64,000 nucleotides of DNA, from positions 3,569,649 through 3,633,648 of the forward strand of contig NZ_KV917377.1 in the NCBI RefSeq assembly GCF_002019705.1. Reading direction: 5' to 3'. Numbering within the stretch: the first letter of the stretch is position 1; each line of letters opens with the position of its first letter. Under the pieces are notes generated by a model. That model was not told the DNA's origin. It searched no databases and saw nothing but the letters and a program-made list of their open reading frames with translations. This DNA is from Shouchella patagoniensis. Its GTDB lineage: Bacteria > Bacillota > Bacilli > Bacillales > Bacillaceae_D. This document shows positions 44,111-53,440 of the stretch, in pieces. A program made the position numbers and the translations under genes.

Positions 44111-44149
44111 CACTTTGTGCAATTTAAATTGTACAGAATGCACAAAGTG
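44111..44149. promoter_or_regulatory. inverted repeat between the GbsR-like gene and opuCA
   Basis: CACTTTGTGCA (44111-44121) and TGCACAAAGTG (44139-44149) are perfect 11-bp arms around an AT-rich centre holding AATTTAAATT. Good operator candidate for the GbsR-like repressor acting on opuC and/or its own operon. Confidence 0.6.
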
Positions 44150-44242
44150 AATGGATTATATGGAGCTTTCGTTTTGTTTGAGCGGTTTATTATACTTAAA
44201 AAGTTATTTAGACGAGCGATAAAGCGAATGGGAGTGCTGAGG

Positions 44243-45394
44243 TTGTTAGAATTTAAACAAGTGACAAAGACATTTGAAGGCAGCGAAAAGCCTTCTGTAA
44301 ACAATCTAAACTTAAAGATCGAGAAAGGTGAGTTTGTTGTTTTTATTGGACCGAGCGGGTGCGGGAAAACAACTACAATGAAAATGGTAAACCGACTTGT
44401 TGAACCAACTGAAGGTGAAATTTTAGTAAACGGGGTCAATGTTCTGGATCAAGATCCAGTGAAACTACGTCGTTCAATTGGGTATGTTATTCAGCAAATT
44501 GGTCTAATTCCCCACATGACTGTAGGAGAGAATATTTCTCTTGTCGGCTCCTTATTAAAATGGGACAAAGGAAAGCGGGAAGCGAGAGCGAGGGAGTTGA
44601 TCAAGCTTGTAGATTTGCCAAAAGATTACCTTCGCCGGTATCCCCGTGAATTGAGTGGGGGGCAGCAACAACGCATAGGTGTACTTAGAGCGCTTGCGGT
44701 GGACCCGCCGCTTATATTAATGGACGAACCATTTGGAGCGCTTGATCCAATTACGCGTGATGGACTGCAGGAAGAGTTTAAAAAGTTACAAAAAGAAGTA
44801 GATAAGACGATCGTTTTTGTCACACATGACATGGATGAGGCGATTAAACTAGCTGATAAAATTGTCATTATGAACCAGGGTGAAATTGTACAAGTAGGTA
44901 CGCCAGAAGATATTTTGCGTAATCCAGCAAATGAATTCGTTGAGGACTTCATAGGAAAGGATCGCCTTTTGCAAGGGCGCCCGGAAATTACAAGGGTAGA
45001 ACAAATAATGAATCCAAAACCCATTACCATTACGGAAGAAAGTACGTTAAAAGAAGCGATTCAAAAGATGCGTGAAACACGGGTAGACTCATTGCTTGTT
45101 GTTGATGAAGCATTTCACTTGCGGGGATATGTAGATATTCAAATGATTGATTCAAACTATAAAAAACGTAATCAAGTATATGAAGTGATGGATACAGAAG
45201 AATACTCTGTTCATAAAGATAGCTTATTGCGTAATACGATGTATCGCATGCTCCGTAGAGGCAGTGCTTATGTTCCAGTCGTGAGTGAAAACAATAAGCT
45301 TGCTGGAATTGTCACACGTGCGAGTCTTGCGGATATGGTTTACGACACAATCTGGGGCGATAGCAGCAGTGAAGAGACTCCCGGCTGTACTTGA
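44243..45394 (+). CDS. opuCA: glycine betaine/carnitine/choline ABC transporter ATP-binding protein
   Basis: A 383-aa ATPase with Walker A GPSGCGKTT, signature LSGGQQQR, Walker B LILMDEPFGALDP, and two C-terminal CBS domains (VEQIMNPKPITITEE... and YEVMDTEEYSVHKDS) that sense ionic strength in OpuA/OpuC. The start is taken as TTG 44243, with GGGAG 9 nt upstream; ATG 44228 is the next in-frame choice. First gene of opuC; only 19 bp to opuCB. Confidence 0.92.
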   Translation: MLEFKQVTKTFEGSEKPSVNNLNLKIEKGEFVVFIGPSGCGKTTTMKMVNRLVEPTEGEILVNGVNVLDQDPVKLRRSIGYVIQQIGLIPHMTVGENISLVGSLLKWDKGKREARARELIKLVDLPKDYLRRYPRELSGGQQQRIGVLRALAVDPPLILMDEPFGALDPITRDGLQEEFKKLQKEVDKTIVFVTHDMDEAIKLADKIVIMNQGEIVQVGTPEDILRNPANEFVEDFIGKDRLLQGRPEITRVEQIMNPKPITITEESTLKEAIQKMRETRVDSLLVVDEAFHLRGYVDIQMIDSNYKKRNQVYEVMDTEEYSVHKDSLLRNTMYRMLRRGSAYVPVVSENNKLAGIVTRASLADMVYDTIWGDSSSEETPGCT

Positions 45395-45413
45395 TTAAGG
45401 AAGGTGGAAAACG

Positions 45414-46061
45414 ATGGTGGATGCCGTGTTGAATACATTGTCTTCATATGGTTGGGACTTACTTGAGAAAACAGGGGAGCATATGTATATTTCTTTTGCT
45501 GCCGTTTTATTAGGTGTCATTGTTGCAGTTCCAGTTGGTATCATGCTTACGAGAATCCCGAATGCAGCAGATAAAATTATTTCGTTTGTTGGGATCTTGC
45601 AAACCGTTCCAAGTCTAGCGATTCTTGCTTTTTTAATGCCAATTTTAGGCGTCGGTACAACTCCAGCTATCATTGCTCTGTTTATCTACTCCGTTTTACC
45701 AATTTTAAGAAATACATATACTGGGGTAAAAGAAGTAGATTCAGGGCTTTTAGAGGCCGGCAGAGGGATGGGAATGAACAATTGGGAGACAATCCGGAAG
45801 ATCGAACTACCAATTGCCTTGCCTGTCATCATGACAGGTATTCGTTTTGCGACCGTTTATCTTATTGGTTGGGCTACACTTGCCGCTTTTATTGGAGGCG
45901 GTGGCCTTGGTGATCTTATTTTTGACGGGTTGAATTTGTATCAGCCTGAATTGATCATTCTTGGTACAATACCTGCTACTATTTTAGCTTTAATTGCAAG
46001 TTGGTTACTTGGCAAATTAGAAAAAAAATTGACGCCTATAGCTTATAGAGAAACGGCCTGA
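45414..46061 (+). CDS. opuCB: osmoprotectant ABC transporter permease
   Basis: A 215-aa, 5-6 TM permease of the OpuCB/ProW family. Signatures: GVIVAVPVGIMLTRIPNAAD, GILQTVPSLAILAFLMPILGVG, and the EAA loop DSGLLEAGRGMGMNNWETIRKI. Forms the channel with OpuCD. ATG behind GGAAGG. Confidence 0.92.
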   Translation: MVDAVLNTLSSYGWDLLEKTGEHMYISFAAVLLGVIVAVPVGIMLTRIPNAADKIISFVGILQTVPSLAILAFLMPILGVGTTPAIIALFIYSVLPILRNTYTGVKEVDSGLLEAGRGMGMNNWETIRKIELPIALPVIMTGIRFATVYLIGWATLAAFIGGGGLGDLIFDGLNLYQPELIILGTIPATILALIASWLLGKLEKKLTPIAYRETA

Positions 46062-46078
46062 AGGGAGAGAGCTGAACC

Positions 46079-47002
46079 ATGAGAAAACAACTACTTTGTA
46101 CAACTCTCGTATCAAGTCTTGTCCTTTCAGGGTGTGCACTTCCAGGGCTAAGCGGTCCGGCGGATAGCACAATTCGAATTGGTACGTTAGATACAGTAGA
46201 ATCAGAAATTTGGGGTTATACAATTGCCCATATGATCGAACATTATACGGACTTAGAAGCCGAACTCATCACAAATCTTGGATCTACGATCGTGCAGCAT
46301 CAGGCGATGATGCAAGAGGAAGTCGATATTACCGCTACACGATACACAGGGACGGATATCGCTGGAGTGCTCAATAAGGGAGGCGTCACGGATCCAGAAG
46401 AGGCAATGGAAATTGTACAACATGAGTTTAGAGAACAATTTAATCAAACTTGGGGTGACTCATACGGTTTTGAAAATAGTTATACCGTTTCTATTCCTGC
46501 CGAATTTGCAGAAGCAGAAGACATTATCCATGTAGATGATCTTGAGGCATTTGCAGATGAAATGAATTTTGGTGTAGACAATTCTTGGATAAACCGTCAA
46601 GGTGACGGATATCAAGCTTTTACAGAAACTCATTTTGCATTTGGAAATGTCTATCCAATGGCAATCGGACTTGTTTATGAAGCAGCAGCTACTGGTAATA
46701 TGGATGCTGTGCTCGGTTATTCATCCGATGGAAGGGTCGCTGCGTATGATTTGAGGGTACTTGAGGATGATTTTTTTCCTCCTTATGATGCATCTCCGGT
46801 TATTCGGAACGAATTATTTGACGAACATCCAGAATTAGAAGAAGTGCTTGCACGTCTTGCGAATACAGTGACCACGGAACAAATGCAGGAAATGAATTAC
46901 AAAGGCGATGTCGAGTTAGTGAGTCCTTCTGCAATTGCGGAAGAATTTCTTGAAGAAAATAGCTATTTTGAAGATGACGAACAAAATGAGGAGGGCGCAT
47001 AA
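46079..47002 (+). CDS. opuCC: osmoprotectant-binding lipoprotein
   Basis: A 307-aa QAT-family binding protein. The signal peptide ends VLSGC, a lipobox. The mature part begins STIRIGTLDTVESEIWGYTIA, typical of OpuCC/OpuBC, and carries TRYTGTDIAGVL and NMDAVLGYSSDGRVAAYDL. It binds glycine betaine, carnitine or related quaternary amines. The stop TAA shares one base with the opuCD ATG. Confidence 0.93.
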   Translation: MRKQLLCTTLVSSLVLSGCALPGLSGPADSTIRIGTLDTVESEIWGYTIAHMIEHYTDLEAELITNLGSTIVQHQAMMQEEVDITATRYTGTDIAGVLNKGGVTDPEEAMEIVQHEFREQFNQTWGDSYGFENSYTVSIPAEFAEAEDIIHVDDLEAFADEMNFGVDNSWINRQGDGYQAFTETHFAFGNVYPMAIGLVYEAAATGNMDAVLGYSSDGRVAAYDLRVLEDDFFPPYDASPVIRNELFDEHPELEEVLARLANTVTTEQMQEMNYKGDVELVSPSAIAEEFLEENSYFEDDEQNEEGA

Positions 47003-47658
47003 TGGGGGTCTGGGAGCAATTTGTGACGTATGTGTCCCAAAATGGCTTTTACATTTGGGAAGAATTTTACCGCCACTTTTTAATGGCGGCATATGGTGTC
47101 TTGTTTGCTGCGATCGTTTCTATCCCAATTGGCATTCTCATTGCAAAGTACGGGAAGATGAGCGGTTGGGTACTAACTGTTGGAAGTATTATCCAAACGA
47201 TACCTGTACTTGGTTTTATGGCGATGTTAATGGTCTCAATGGGTCTTGGCACAACAACGGTTATTACAACTGTATTTTTCTATTCGTTGTTGCCAATCAT
47301 TCAAAATACGTATGTGGGGATAAAAGGGGTCGATCAAACCGTAATTGAGGCTGCATACGCTTCTGGAATGACGTGGCTACAACTTCTAACCAAAGTCGAA
47401 GTTCCTCTTGCTGTTAGCGTTATTATGGCGGGTATTCGTACGGCATTGGTTGTAGGAATTGGTATTGTTGCAATTGGTACATTTGTTGGCGCTGGTGGAC
47501 TTGGTTCAATCATCGTTAGAGGAACAAACGCAACGGATGGAACTGCAATTATCTTAGCAGGGGCCGTGCCAACGGCATTTATGGCGATTATCGCAGATCT
47601 TGTGTTAGGAAGAGTTGAACGAAAGTTAAACCCAGCCAATAAAACAAGCTCTGCGTGA
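47002..47658 (+). CDS. opuCD: osmoprotectant ABC transporter permease
   Basis: A 218-aa permease paralogous to OpuCB (GSIIQTIPVLGFMAMLMVSM, EAA loop IEAAYASGMTWLQLLTKVEV, GAGGLGSIIVRG). Translationally coupled to opuCC by a one-base stop/start overlap. A terminator follows. Confidence 0.92.
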   Translation: MGVWEQFVTYVSQNGFYIWEEFYRHFLMAAYGVLFAAIVSIPIGILIAKYGKMSGWVLTVGSIIQTIPVLGFMAMLMVSMGLGTTTVITTVFFYSLLPIIQNTYVGIKGVDQTVIEAAYASGMTWLQLLTKVEVPLAVSVIMAGIRTALVVGIGIVAIGTFVGAGGLGSIIVRGTNATDGTAIILAGAVPTAFMAIIADLVLGRVERKLNPANKTSSA

Positions 47659-47665
47659 AGGAGAG

Positions 47666-47696
47666 AAGAACCCGATTTAAAGCGGGTTCTTTATTT
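47666..47696 (+). terminator. terminator of the opuC operon
   Basis: AGAACCCG pairs with CGGGTTCT, 8-nt loop, tail TTATTTG. Confidence 0.8.
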
Positions 47697-47769
47697 GTTT
47701 TTGAGGGTGTAAAAGAATAGATACATTCCTTCCCATGTCGGATAGGGGTTTGTTTTTTGCGATGTTAAT

Positions 47770-48121
47770 CTAGAGGTCAGCATTTTTAACTCTTTTCAAG
47801 CCGTTGTTGTTCAATAACGAAACGATATCCCTTTGCATTTCAAGCCACTCCTCAACTTTTTTCTGAAGGTGCACATGTCTATGTTCATTCATTTCGTAAT
47901 AAACTCTTGCTCGAACGCTTTCAGTTAATACTCTTTCTGTGTTGACCCATCCTTGATTTTTAAGTTTTGTTAGAATGGGGTAAATGCTTCCTATGCCTTT
48001 TAGCTCTAAATGTTGGGCTTCCAGTTTCTTTCATTCATTCATAACCGTAGCTTTTTTCCTTAGACAGAATCGCTAACACACACATTTCAAGATATTCTTT
48101 AATTAAACTTGTTTTATCAAT
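47770..48121 (-). pseudogene. PadR family regulator, broken second copy
   Basis: The frame begins at ATT 48119-48121 where the paralog has ATG (IDKTSLIKEYLEMCVLAILSKEKSYGYE). It then has TGA in place of a Leu codon, followed by one extra A that shifts the frame. After it the paralogous sequence resumes (GIGSIYPILTKLKNQGWVNT ... EEWLEMQRDIVSLLNN) to TAG 47770. Three lesions: start loss, nonsense, +1 insertion. It is clearly related to the intact PadR at 39733-40083 and, like it, sits beside a gdhA sequence. Confidence 0.85.
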
Positions 48122-48259
48122 AATATAAAATTTTCATAAAAATAAAATTAAATCAAGTATATTGTTTTTTTGTCATGAATCAGGTTTACTTCTCTTAAGG
48201 TCGGAAAAGGAATGACCAGAATGTGATAGTAGAATATAGGGTGAGAGGAAGATTGTATA

Positions 48260-49612
48260 ATGGAAGGTAAGGATGCAAAGAAGTATGTGAATGAAGTGAT
48301 TGAAAAAGTCAGAGAACGAAATCCAAACGAACCGGAGTTTTATCAAGCTGTAGAAGAATTGGCAGAGTCCCTTATTCCTGTTTTTGAAAAGTATCCAGTA
48401 TATATGGAGAATGCTATTCTGGAACGAATGGTTGAACCAGACCGTTTGATCATGTTCCGTGTTGCTTGGATTGATGATGAGGGGTGCCCGCAAGTCAACC
48501 GTGGCTATCGCGTTCAATTTAATAATGCAATTGGTCCATATAAAGGTGGGCTCCGGTTTGATCCTTCTGTAAATGCAAGCATTGTTAAATTCCTAGGGTT
48601 TGAGCAGATCTTTAAAAACTCTTTAACGGGTCAAGCAATTGGCGGTGGAAAAGGTGGCGCTGATTTTGATCCGAAAAACAGATCAGATATGGAGATCATG
48701 CGTTTTACGCAAAGTTTTATGAATGAATTGTCAAAATACATAGGACCAAATGTAGACGTTCCTGCTGGTGATATTGGTGTAGGCGGTCGAGAAATAGATT
48801 ACATGGTTGGTCAATACAAACGGTTGCGTGGTGCTTTTGAGAAAGGTGCATTTACTGGAAAAGGCATCGATGTTGGTGGTAGTTTGATGCGGAAAGAATC
48901 AACAGGTTACGGGACTGTCTATTTTGCCCAACGAATGTTAGAAGATCTGGGCAAACAGTTTGAAGGACAAAGAGTAATTGTATCAGGAGCTGGAAAAGTA
49001 TCGATTTACGCAATGGAAAAAGCTGTTGAGTTTGGTGCGAAAGTGGTTGCCTGCAGTGACTCTGGTGGTTATATATACGATGAAAATGGTCTTGATGTTG
49101 AGTTAATTAAACAATTAAAAGAAGTGGAACAAAAACGGATTTATGAATACATTGATAGCTATCCAAATGCACGCTATGAAGCCGAAAAGAGCATTTGGAT
49201 GCTTCCTTGTGATATTGCGCTTCCATGCGCAACACAAAATGAACTTGATGAAGATGGAGCAAAGAAACTTGTCGAGAATGGTGTTTATGCCGTGGCTGAA
49301 GGAGCAAATATGCCTTGTTCCCATGATGCGATTGCTGTTTTTCAAAATAACAAAGTAGCATTTGGACCTGGCAAAGCAGCTAATGCAGGTGGGGTCGCTG
49401 TATCCGCTTTGGAAATGGCACAAAATAGTTCGAGAGTTTCCTGGTCATTTGAAGCAATTGATAACATGTTGCAAGAAATTATGTCTAATATTTATGACAA
49501 GAGTGTAGCTGCTGCAAAAGAATACGGTTCTGAAGGCAATTTAATAGCTGGAGCAAATATTGCTGGGTTTAAAAAAGTGGCCGATGTGATGATTGCCCAA
49601 GGTGTTATTTAG
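48260..49612 (+). CDS. gdhA: NADP-type glutamate dehydrogenase
   Basis: A 450-aa hexameric GDH of the small-subunit NADP-linked type. Visible are the substrate loop GYRVQFNNAIGPYKGGLRF, the catalytic GGGKGGADFDPK (Lys), VPAGDIGVGGREIDYM and the Rossmann segment VIVSGAGKVSIYAMEKA. It aminates 2-oxoglutarate to glutamate. It has no neighbour in an operon; a terminator follows. The upstream region shares features with the padR/gdhA-remnant locus at 40 kb. Confidence 0.93.
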   Translation: MEGKDAKKYVNEVIEKVRERNPNEPEFYQAVEELAESLIPVFEKYPVYMENAILERMVEPDRLIMFRVAWIDDEGCPQVNRGYRVQFNNAIGPYKGGLRFDPSVNASIVKFLGFEQIFKNSLTGQAIGGGKGGADFDPKNRSDMEIMRFTQSFMNELSKYIGPNVDVPAGDIGVGGREIDYMVGQYKRLRGAFEKGAFTGKGIDVGGSLMRKESTGYGTVYFAQRMLEDLGKQFEGQRVIVSGAGKVSIYAMEKAVEFGAKVVACSDSGGYIYDENGLDVELIKQLKEVEQKRIYEYIDSYPNARYEAEKSIWMLPCDIALPCATQNELDEDGAKKLVENGVYAVAEGANMPCSHDAIAVFQNNKVAFGPGKAANAGGVAVSALEMAQNSSRVSWSFEAIDNMLQEIMSNIYDKSVAAAKEYGSEGNLIAGANIAGFKKVADVMIAQGVI

Positions 49613-49725
49613 GCTAAAGCGATTGATTATCAGAACTTAGGTTAGAAGGATTTATATGAGGAAGGTGAAGCGTGGTAAATCCTAATGGATGCCTAGTCAA
49701 TTAGAATTACCTCAAATCACTTAAT

Positions 49726-49766
49726 AAAAAGCATAGCCTGTTTTTATGCAGGCTACGCTTTTTTTA
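49726..49766. terminator. terminator after gdhA
   Basis: AAAAGC-a-TAGCCTG pairs with CAGGCTA-c-GCTTTT, tail of seven T. Confidence 0.8.
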
Positions 49767-49976
49767 TTCTTCGCGTACTTTCATACGTGTGACAAAACAA
49801 TCAAACATGATGCGAGCTGCCCTCGCTGTTGTCATGTCTTGGTGGTCATATAATAAATTTACCTCAGGTATATCAAACACATCAACGAGAGGATAGAATG
49901 CATCTAAGAAGGGGCTTTAAGGAATTGCGCCATAAATAGTCCTATTACCATGGTCTAAACAAATCGTCGCCCGCAT
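49764..49976 (-). pseudogene. unidentified 70-codon remnant
   Basis: From ATG 49974-49976 the frame reads MRATICLDHGNRTIYGAIP, TAA at 49917-49919, then SPFLDAFYPLVDVFDIPEVN and LYDHQDMTTARAARIMFDCF to TAA 49764. No ribosome binding site. The sequence is protein-like through the stop, so it is a decayed gene fragment of unknown family. Confidence 0.45.
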
Positions 49977-50002
49977 AGTTTGTAAAAAAGCGGAAGTGAG
50001 TG

Positions 50003-50350
50003 ATGGATTTGTCTGATGAAGTCATTGTACAAAAAGACGGTGAGCTAGCACCAACTAAACAGTTGCAAGTGAGTCGAACAATGAAATGGGTGTTTGGTAG
50101 TCTTGAAGCGATTTGGGGAATTCCGATTTTAGGTGGAGTGCTTATTCTTAGCTTGGCTTGGACACCACTAGCTATTATGCTTATTCTACATATTATTGGA
50201 TTGGTTTTTGCCTCTAAGGAAAATCGAAGCAAAACAGGTCATATTCTAGGTATTCTAGCGTCATCAGTAGGCTGGATTTTTGGTGTGGGGATGGTACTGC
50301 ACATTCTAGCAGCAATCTTTTTAATGATTGAAGCGGGCAAGAATAACTAG
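50003..50350 (+). CDS. small membrane protein of unknown function
   Basis: A 115-aa protein (ATG 50003; GTG 50000 also in frame) with three hydrophobic segments: about residues 30-52, 54-68 and 80-110. It resembles DUF4064/YrhC-like small membrane proteins only in topology. No conserved polar motif is visible. Monocistronic. Confidence 0.6.
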   Translation: MDLSDEVIVQKDGELAPTKQLQVSRTMKWVFGSLEAIWGIPILGGVLILSLAWTPLAIMLILHIIGLVFASKENRSKTGHILGILASSVGWIFGVGMVLHILAAIFLMIEAGKNN

Positions 50351-50471
50351 CTACATAGTAGGCGTGATAACTTAGTCTTTCATTTATGAGAGGCTTTTTT
50401 TAATGGAACCTAGTAACTCTTCAAATTAGTTTAAGGTCCTTGTACTAGTGCCTGTTCTGCTTTATCAAAGA

Positions 50472-50503
50472 GATAAAAGGCAGAATTGTAGCTCTGCCTT
50501 ATC
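50472..50503 (-). terminator. terminator of the sigma/anti-sigma locus
   Basis: On the minus strand AAGGCAGA pairs with TCTGCCTT, extended by GATA/TATC with a bulge. T-rich tail is short. Confidence 0.55.
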
Positions 50504-50506
50504 GTT

Positions 50507-51723
50507 CTAATAATAAATCGTTCCATTTGAAGATGGATGATACCAATTCCAAAGATCAACGTCACCTAACCTCACATAATGAACTTGTTCATTTTCTTGT
50601 AAGCGAAGTAGCTCTTTTGTTGGTCCAGTTACAACTACTCCGTAAGTGTGAACACCGTGTTCTTCCACATACATAAGCCGATCTGATAAACTCGTTTCTC
50701 GATCAATATCGTATAGATATCGCTTTGCTATTTTTTCATTTTCTGTAAGGTAACGCAAACCATCTATAAAGGCTTGTGCTCGTTTTTGACCGTCCCCACG
50801 CTCAAGAATCGAATTTGTATCTAATTGAGAAAAATCAAAAATATTTTGAGCATGGACTCCCCAAATGCCATTCACTGCGCTTAGGTATGGAGACTGGTTC
50901 TCATCGCCGTTCTGTTCTGTACCGGTTTCAACGGCGTACCAAGGAATATTGACATCATAATCTTCCAAAATCGTGTAGACATATCATCAATCTCATATAA
51001 ATCGTCAAATGAAATAGCTAATTCAGCAACTGTTCCTTCTGGAAGGATCTCCAACGCTTCCCATACGTCCTTCATATCTGATCGGTATTTGTCTGAATCA
51101 CTAGGGTAATTATCAATATAGTGAGGATGAAGAAAATAGAGTTGTACATTATACGTACTATCATGCCAATCCCGTTCTACATTCAATTGATTAAAAAATA
51201 ACGTGCCATTAAATTTACCAATTGTTTTATACTCCTTTCCTATTTCTTTCTGAATTTCTGTATTTAAGTCCATTGTAAAAAAGAAGTTTGTTTGCTGATT
51301 AATCCCTTGTAGAAAAACGTTTGGCATTGTCATTTGTGTCGCAGTTTTGAGAACCTGTGCAGTTTTAGTACCGCGACCTCCATCTGGTCCGATTCCAAAG
51401 AAAAGTCCGGTGAAGATACCAGAAGCAATACTAATAATGATAAATAGGCAAAACATTGTAATGGCATTGCTCATCCGATTTTTCCATTTAGCTCTGAAAA
51501 TGAGCTTTTTCTGTGCCTTTGAAGAAAGAGGAACGACATGTTCTGTTGCGTTCTTATAAGAAGCTGCTAGAAAGCTTTCGTTTTGATCTTCGATTGCAGA
51601 ATCTAGTTTATAAGAACATTTAGGACAAGTTTTTAAATGTTCTTCAATATCTCTTTCCTCTAAAGATAAACAAATTACCTCTAAATAATCATTCCACTTC
51701 TTATTCACTTCATTACAATCCAT
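50507..51723 (-). pseudogene. zinc-finger anti-sigma factor with large extracytoplasmic domain, frameshifted
   Basis: ATG 51723 has GGAGG 8 nt upstream. Residues 1-45 form a zf-HC2-like anti-sigma domain (MDCNEVNKKWNDYLEV...HLKTCPKCSY), then a TM segment (MFCLFIIISIASGIFTGLFF). The extracytoplasmic part is cut near 50978: one frame ends at 50881, and the true continuation (VYTILEDYDVNIPWYAVET...) is in another frame to 50507. 1217 nt implies a net one-base loss. The sigma gene before it is broken too. Confidence 0.8.
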
Positions 51724-52228
51724 GAAGCATTCCTCCATTTAAGTGTTGGATTTCTTTTCGAGCGCGGGAAATCATAATTTTTACTTGAGCAAGAGTTAAT
51801 CCCAAAATATCTGCAATATCTTGATAAGAAAATTAATAATAGCTTTTTAATAATAAAGCTTGACGTTTTTTAAACCGCAGTGCGTTAACAGCTGTAATCC
51901 ATATGTCCTTCGCTTCTTGATTGAGATATTCATCTTCAGCACTTTTTATATAATTAAGGATTCCTTTAGAGGTAAGTAGATCGTGATCAAATAAAACGAA
52001 CCGTTTGTCTTTTCGTATTTAATCAATAAATGTATGGTACGCTACTTTAAACAACCAAGGTTTAATTGCTTCATCCTTATAACTATCCAAAAAAAAGTAG
52101 GCTCGGTAAAACGTTTCTTGCATAATGTCTTCAGCAAGGTTTATATTTTTGCACATGGAAAAAAGGTATTGATATAAGTCATCGGCATAAAGAATATAGA
52201 TTTCTTCTAATGAGTGTTTTTTGTCCAT
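51713..52228 (-). pseudogene. ECF RNA polymerase sigma factor with two in-frame stops
   Basis: ATG 52228; 172 codons in one frame. Region 2 is seen as LYQYLFSMCKNINLAEDIMQ ETF (split by spacing only here) and region 4 as FSYQDIADILGLTQAQVKIM. TAA occurs at 52019-52021 (after AYHTFID) and at 51833-51835 (before FSYQDI). The frame is otherwise intact and overlaps the anti-sigma start by 11 bp, as in functional pairs. Two nonsense mutations, no indel. Confidence 0.85.
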
Positions 52229-52250
52229 CCGAGCCTCCTTCTATAAGAAC

Positions 52251-52275
52251 AACGTATAAGTAGAAAAAAGTTACA
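52251..52275 (-). promoter_or_regulatory. ECF-type autoregulatory promoter
   Basis: Minus strand TGTAAC, 15-bp spacer, CGTT, about 25 bp before the sigma gene start. It fits the -35 AAC / -10 CGT pattern of autoregulated ECF sigma genes. Confidence 0.5.
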
Positions 52276-52359
52276 CAAATACTTAAAGCGTTCTCATTTT
52301 AAATAAAAAAAGATCGTTAAGCTCATTTAATTTTTATAGGACAACACAATAAAGGAGTC

Positions 52360-53226
52360 ATGAATCAAATGAAGGAAAAGATTATTGAATTACAAACAAA
52401 CGATATTTCGAGTATCGTCGCCTTATCAGAAACCGTAGGATGGGATTATGACAAACGAGAAGTTCGGACGGTATTAGAAGTCGGGACCGTTTATGTGATT
52501 AAAAATGGTGATTATGTTATCGCAAGCGCAGCACTAATCCCTTATGCGAATACAGGACTTGCTTCAATCGGCATGGTTATTGTTGCCCCAGCGTATAGAG
52601 GGCAAGGACTCGGCAGAATGGTGACTCAAGCATGTATTAATAAGGCTGACAATAAATTCACATTGCTTCTTGTTGCAACAGAGGATGGAAAAAAGCTTTA
52701 TGAGAAGATGGATTTTGTAGAGTGGGGGGAGGTACATAAGTACGTAAGGTCAGAAACAGAGTATCAACGAGAAACAAATCTAGACGACCATGAATATAAA
52801 TGGAGACCTTATCAGAAAGAAGATTTTAATCAACTGGTTCAATTAGATGAACAAGCCTTTGGTGCAAACAGGCGGCGCTTGATAATACAACGCTTGAATC
52901 AATGTAAAAAATGCACTGTACTTATTGACGAAAGAGAGTGCATAACAGCATATGGAATGGCTATAGAAACTCCAGCGAATACGATTATTGGTCCACTTGT
53001 TGCCCCGGATTCAGAAAAAGCGAAGAAACTTATTAATTTATTGCTAAGAGGCAATCAAGGTAATATTCGAATTGATATGCCTAAGCAGGATGACTTAATT
53101 AGCACTTATTTAATTGATCAAGGATTTAAACTGAGTGCGCAACCACCAATTATGGTTCGGGGCAATAAAGCAGGGATAAAAAGAAACGGACAATTGTATG
53201 CTCTTGCTGCACAGATTTTCGGATAA
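52360..53226 (+). CDS. tandem-GNAT acetyltransferase
   Basis: A 288-aa protein with an N-terminal GNAT domain (acetyl-CoA loop VIVAPAYRGQGLGRMVTQAC) and a second degenerate domain (residues 150-285) of the DUF/YitH type. ATG 52360 is only 2 nt from AAAGGAG; ATG 52369 is the alternative start. Substrate unknown. Monocistronic. Confidence 0.8.
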   Translation: MNQMKEKIIELQTNDISSIVALSETVGWDYDKREVRTVLEVGTVYVIKNGDYVIASAALIPYANTGLASIGMVIVAPAYRGQGLGRMVTQACINKADNKFTLLLVATEDGKKLYEKMDFVEWGEVHKYVRSETEYQRETNLDDHEYKWRPYQKEDFNQLVQLDEQAFGANRRRLIIQRLNQCKKCTVLIDERECITAYGMAIETPANTIIGPLVAPDSEKAKKLINLLLRGNQGNIRIDMPKQDDLISTYLIDQGFKLSAQPPIMVRGNKAGIKRNGQLYALAAQIFG

Positions 53227-53440
53227 TAAACGGCCGTGAATTAGTAGCTTGCTGCAGCATTAGTATGCAAAAAGGGACAGGTTTCAATGACTCGTATTTT
53301 TTCCTTGGAGTAGAAGCAGCATTGGTTATGCAAAGAATTGAGTTGCGATCATTAAGGTGCTTTCTTTATACAAAAAACAAGATAGGAATCTGAAGAGATG
53401 TGTCGAATGCTGACGGAGTAGGAAGAGGAGTTGAATATAG

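Noticed and set aside
20551-48160. TTAAATCAAGTA recurs near 20559, 27690, 40110 and 48149, suggesting a dispersed repeat
   Set aside because: Two copies belong to the padR duplicates and one is the -35 of the dctP promoter on the minus strand. The sequence is AT-rich, so the fourth copy may be chance.
35461-52021. Stop-codon reassignment, because most in-frame stops in broken genes are TAA
   Set aside because: TAA ends many intact genes here (for example opuCC, dctQ operon genes, fer), and other broken genes have indels or deletions, so nonsense mutation in an AT-rich genome is simpler.
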